A stretch of DNA of 32,687 nucleotides, from the NCBI GenBank assembly GCA_046259385.1, contig JBJYWI010000024.1, forward strand, positions 1 to 32,687. The letters run 5' to 3'. The stretch comes from CAVWDI01 sp046259385 (GTDB lineage: Bacteria; Chloroflexota; Anaerolineae; Anaerolineales; UBA4823). Position numbers and translations under genes: made by a program. The notes under the pieces were generated by a model. That model was not told where the DNA came from, did no database searches, and saw only the letters and a program-made list of their open reading frames with translations. This document shows, piece after piece, positions 31,097 to 32,687 of this stretch. How positions within the stretch are numbered: the stretch's first letter is position 1; each line of letters starts with the position of its first letter.

Positions 31097-32401
31097 CTAC
31101 AGACCTTTTGCCAGGTGAAAGTAAATCTCATTCCATTTCAGTTCTTTTTTGAAATCATCTAATCTTGTGTCGTTATCAATCAGCGTGTATTCAATACCTG
31201 CAATCGTTGCAAAATCCTCCAGATGCTCAGATGTCAGGGCCAGGCTGAAGCCCGTGTGGTGTGCTCCGCCAGCCAGGATCCATGCAGCCGCAGCGATTTT
31301 TAAGTTGGGTTCTGGCACCCACATCGCTCGCGCAACTGGTAACTTAGGCAGGGGGGCATTAGGCGGTACGACTTCCACCGGGTTGACCAGCATTCGGAAG
31401 CGGCTGCCCAGGTCAATTACAGAAGCGTTCACTGCTGGACCNNNNNNNNNNNNNNNNNNNNNNNNNNNNNNNNNNNNNNNNNNNNNNNNNNNNNNNNNNN
31501 NNNNNNNNNNNNNNNNNNNNNNNNNNNNNNNNNNNNNNNNNTGCGCCAAACCATGCAGGTCTTCAAATGTGGTTGTAAAAGCTTTAAAATTTCCTTCTTC
31601 CAGAAAACGCCTGATACCGGCTTCAATTCGGGCGGCTTCGCGCAATTCTGGTCGCCGCGATCCGCCAGGACGTAATTCTTCAGCCACCCGGTAGCTCTGA
31701 TCATACTCTTCTAACAAAGCCTCAATATCGCTCTCATCAACCTGATTGATTACAGCAACCAGGTCCCCAACCCCATATCCATTTACGGAATATCCCAACT
31801 GGATTTGCGCTGCCACTTTGTCACCTTCAGTGACCGCGACTTCGCGCATGTTATCGCCAAATCTGGCAATTTTCCCCTCCTGGGAATCGTGCCAGGCACA
31901 GGCTGCTCGCAGCCATGTATCAAGTTCGTACTGGACCTCTTCTTGTTGCCAATAACCTACAACCACTTTACGATTTATGCGCATACGAGAGCCAATGAAT
32001 CCGAATTCACGTCCGCCGTGAGCGGACTGGTTCAGGTTCATGAAATCCATATCTATTTGGGACCAGGGTATATCCCGGTTAAACTGTGTGTGCAGGTGCA
32101 CAAAAGGTTTCCGTAAAAGATTTAATCCTGCGATCCACATCTTTGCAGGAGAAAATGTATGCATCCAGGTGATTAACCCGACACAATCCTTGGCTGCATT
32201 TGCATCCATGCAGAGTTTTGTAATGGTTTCTGGGGACGTCAGCACTGGTTTAAAAATGACCTTGACGGGAATCCGCTCAGATTCATTAAGCCCATTGGCG
32301 ATTGCTTGGGAATCCTCGGCTACCTGTTTAAGTGTTTCTTCACCATACAATTCCTGACTCCCTGTAACGAACCATACTTCATATTGTTTTAGATCTATCA
32401 T
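31097..32401 (-). CDS. araA: L-arabinose isomerase, interrupted by an assembly gap
   Basis: This enzyme isomerises L-arabinose to L-ribulose. The N-terminal part reads VWFVTGSQELYGEETLKQVA, then GLITWMHTFSPAKMWIAGL and LHTQFNRDIPW. The C-terminal part has PKLPVARAMWVPEP, the active-site ILAGGAHHTGF and LIDNDTRLDDFK. A stretch of 100 N lies between TFEDLHGLA and GPAVNAS. By E. coli AraA, about 102 residues belong there, including the catalytic Glu306, Glu333 and His350 equivalents. Both flanks stay in one frame, so the gene is probably intact in the organism. GGAGG lies about 7 nt before the ATG. Confidence 0.93.
   Translation of the reverse strand: MIDLKQYEVWFVTGSQELYGEETLKQVAEDSQAIANGLNESERIPVKVIFKPVLTSPETITKLCMDANAAKDCVGLITWMHTFSPAKMWIAGLNLLRKPFVHLHTQFNRDIPWSQIDMDFMNLNQSAHGGREFGFIGSRMRINRKVVVGYWQQEEVQYELDTWLRAACAWHDSQEGKIARFGDNMREVAVTEGDKVAAQIQLGYSVNGYGVGDLVAVINQVDESDIEALLEEYDQSYRVAEELRPGGSRRPELREAARIEAGIRRFLEEGNFKAFTTTFEDLHGLAXXXXXXXXXXXXXXXXXXXXXXXXXXXXXXXXXXGPAVNASVIDLGSRFRMLVNPVEVVPPNAPLPKLPVARAMWVPEPNLKIAAAAWILAGGAHHTGFSLALTSEHLEDFATIAGIEYTLIDNDTRLDDFKKELKWNEIYFHLAKGL
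31442..31541. other. Assembly gap of 100 N inside araA
   Basis: Exactly 100 N are present, the conventional placeholder for a gap of unknown length. Comparison with the length of AraA suggests about 300 missing bases. Confidence 0.97.
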
Positions 32402-32480
32402 AGATATGCCTCCCGGATATTGCGTTCATAGTTTCGGCATCCAATCTAACCTTTAGCGCTTTCAAACAACCCTCAGGTAT

Positions 32481-32687
32481 TTATAAACCAGTTGGAGTTG
32501 ATGGAGAGCTCAGGTTGTTGGATATTTTTAACGAGCTTTTTCGCACAATCAGCTCCGGACGCAAGATTTCAACTTTTGGTTGAATTTCAGCGCTGTCCAG
32601 CTGGTTGGATTCAATGATCCGCGCTAATTCAATCACAGCAGCACTTCCTAATTGGCGCAGGTTCTGTCTTACGGTTGTGAGCGGTGG
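32481..32687 (-). CDS. LacI-family transcription regulator, C-terminal fragment
   Basis: This is the 3' end of a gene running off the window. The frame opens at the window edge with PPLTTVRQNLRQLGSAAVIE, later VEILRPELIVRKSS, and stops at a TAA at 32481. The PPLTTV, G and AV pattern followed by LRPELIVRxS is the usual C-terminus of LacI-type sugar-binding regulators. About 20 residues follow that motif, a slightly long tail. It lies 79 nt upstream of araA on the same strand and is probably the arabinose-cassette regulator (inference). Confidence 0.8.
   Translation of the reverse strand, partial: PPLTTVRQNLRQLGSAAVIELARIIESNQLDSAEIQPKVEILRPELIVRKSSLKISNNLSSPSTPTGL

Noticed and set aside
1..32687. 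CRISPR arrays, insertion sequences, phage or integrase genes
   Set aside because: No regularly spaced repeats, transposase motifs or terminal inverted repeats with target duplications were seen.

Overview
The window looks like a scaffold from an uncultured Chloroflexota bacterium, most likely Anaerolineae-like. This is inferred from gene order and protein style only. The rpsB-tsf-pyrH-frr-uppS-cdsA block is bacterial, EF-Ts is the short form, S2 has a very long acidic tail, and several envelope proteins are lipoproteins. Promoters are ordinary sigma-70 type with 17-nt spacers. A run of exactly 100 N inside araA shows that this is a draft or metagenome assembly.

Region 1 (1-6381, + strand) is housekeeping. 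A promoter and a hairpin-rich leader precede rpsB and tsf, followed by a strong terminator. Then come pyrH, frr, uppS and cdsA, which are tightly packed. A complete SAM-I riboswitch with a transcriptional terminator precedes metK. Region 2 (6396-9783) holds thioredoxin on the minus strand, a tRNA-Lys, a large lipoprotein ending in a degenerate polysaccharide-deacetylase domain, and a small alpha/beta hydrolase.

Region 3 (9813-15321) holds galT, a decayed and internally deleted M20-family carbamoylase gene, an ABC exporter with a long insertion in its nucleotide-binding domain, and a divergent RNase II/R-type nuclease. Region 4 (15609-21606, minus strand) is a six-gene exporter operon: a small membrane protein, ATPase, ABC-2 permease, ABC-2 permease, ATPase, and a HlyD-like lipoprotein. 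It is headed by a perfect TetR-type palindrome, but no tetR gene is in the window.

Region 5 (21626-28559) is an envelope redox and stress region. It contains a cupin, a lipoprotein hydrolase, MsrQ and MsrP (repair of oxidised methionine outside the membrane), a sensor kinase and an OmpR-type regulator. A divergent pair follows: a methionine-rich thioredoxin-fold lipoprotein and CcdA, which would keep it reduced. A shared TTACA/TGTAA motif lies in both control regions. This is the best candidate for an undescribed module: a two-component-controlled methionine and thiol repair unit with a possible built-in oxidant sink.

Region 6 (28634-32687, minus strand) is an L-arabinose catabolic cassette, araA-araB-araD, behind the 3' end of a LacI-family regulator. 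araA is interrupted by the assembly gap. No insertion sequence, CRISPR array, phage gene or integrase was recognised.
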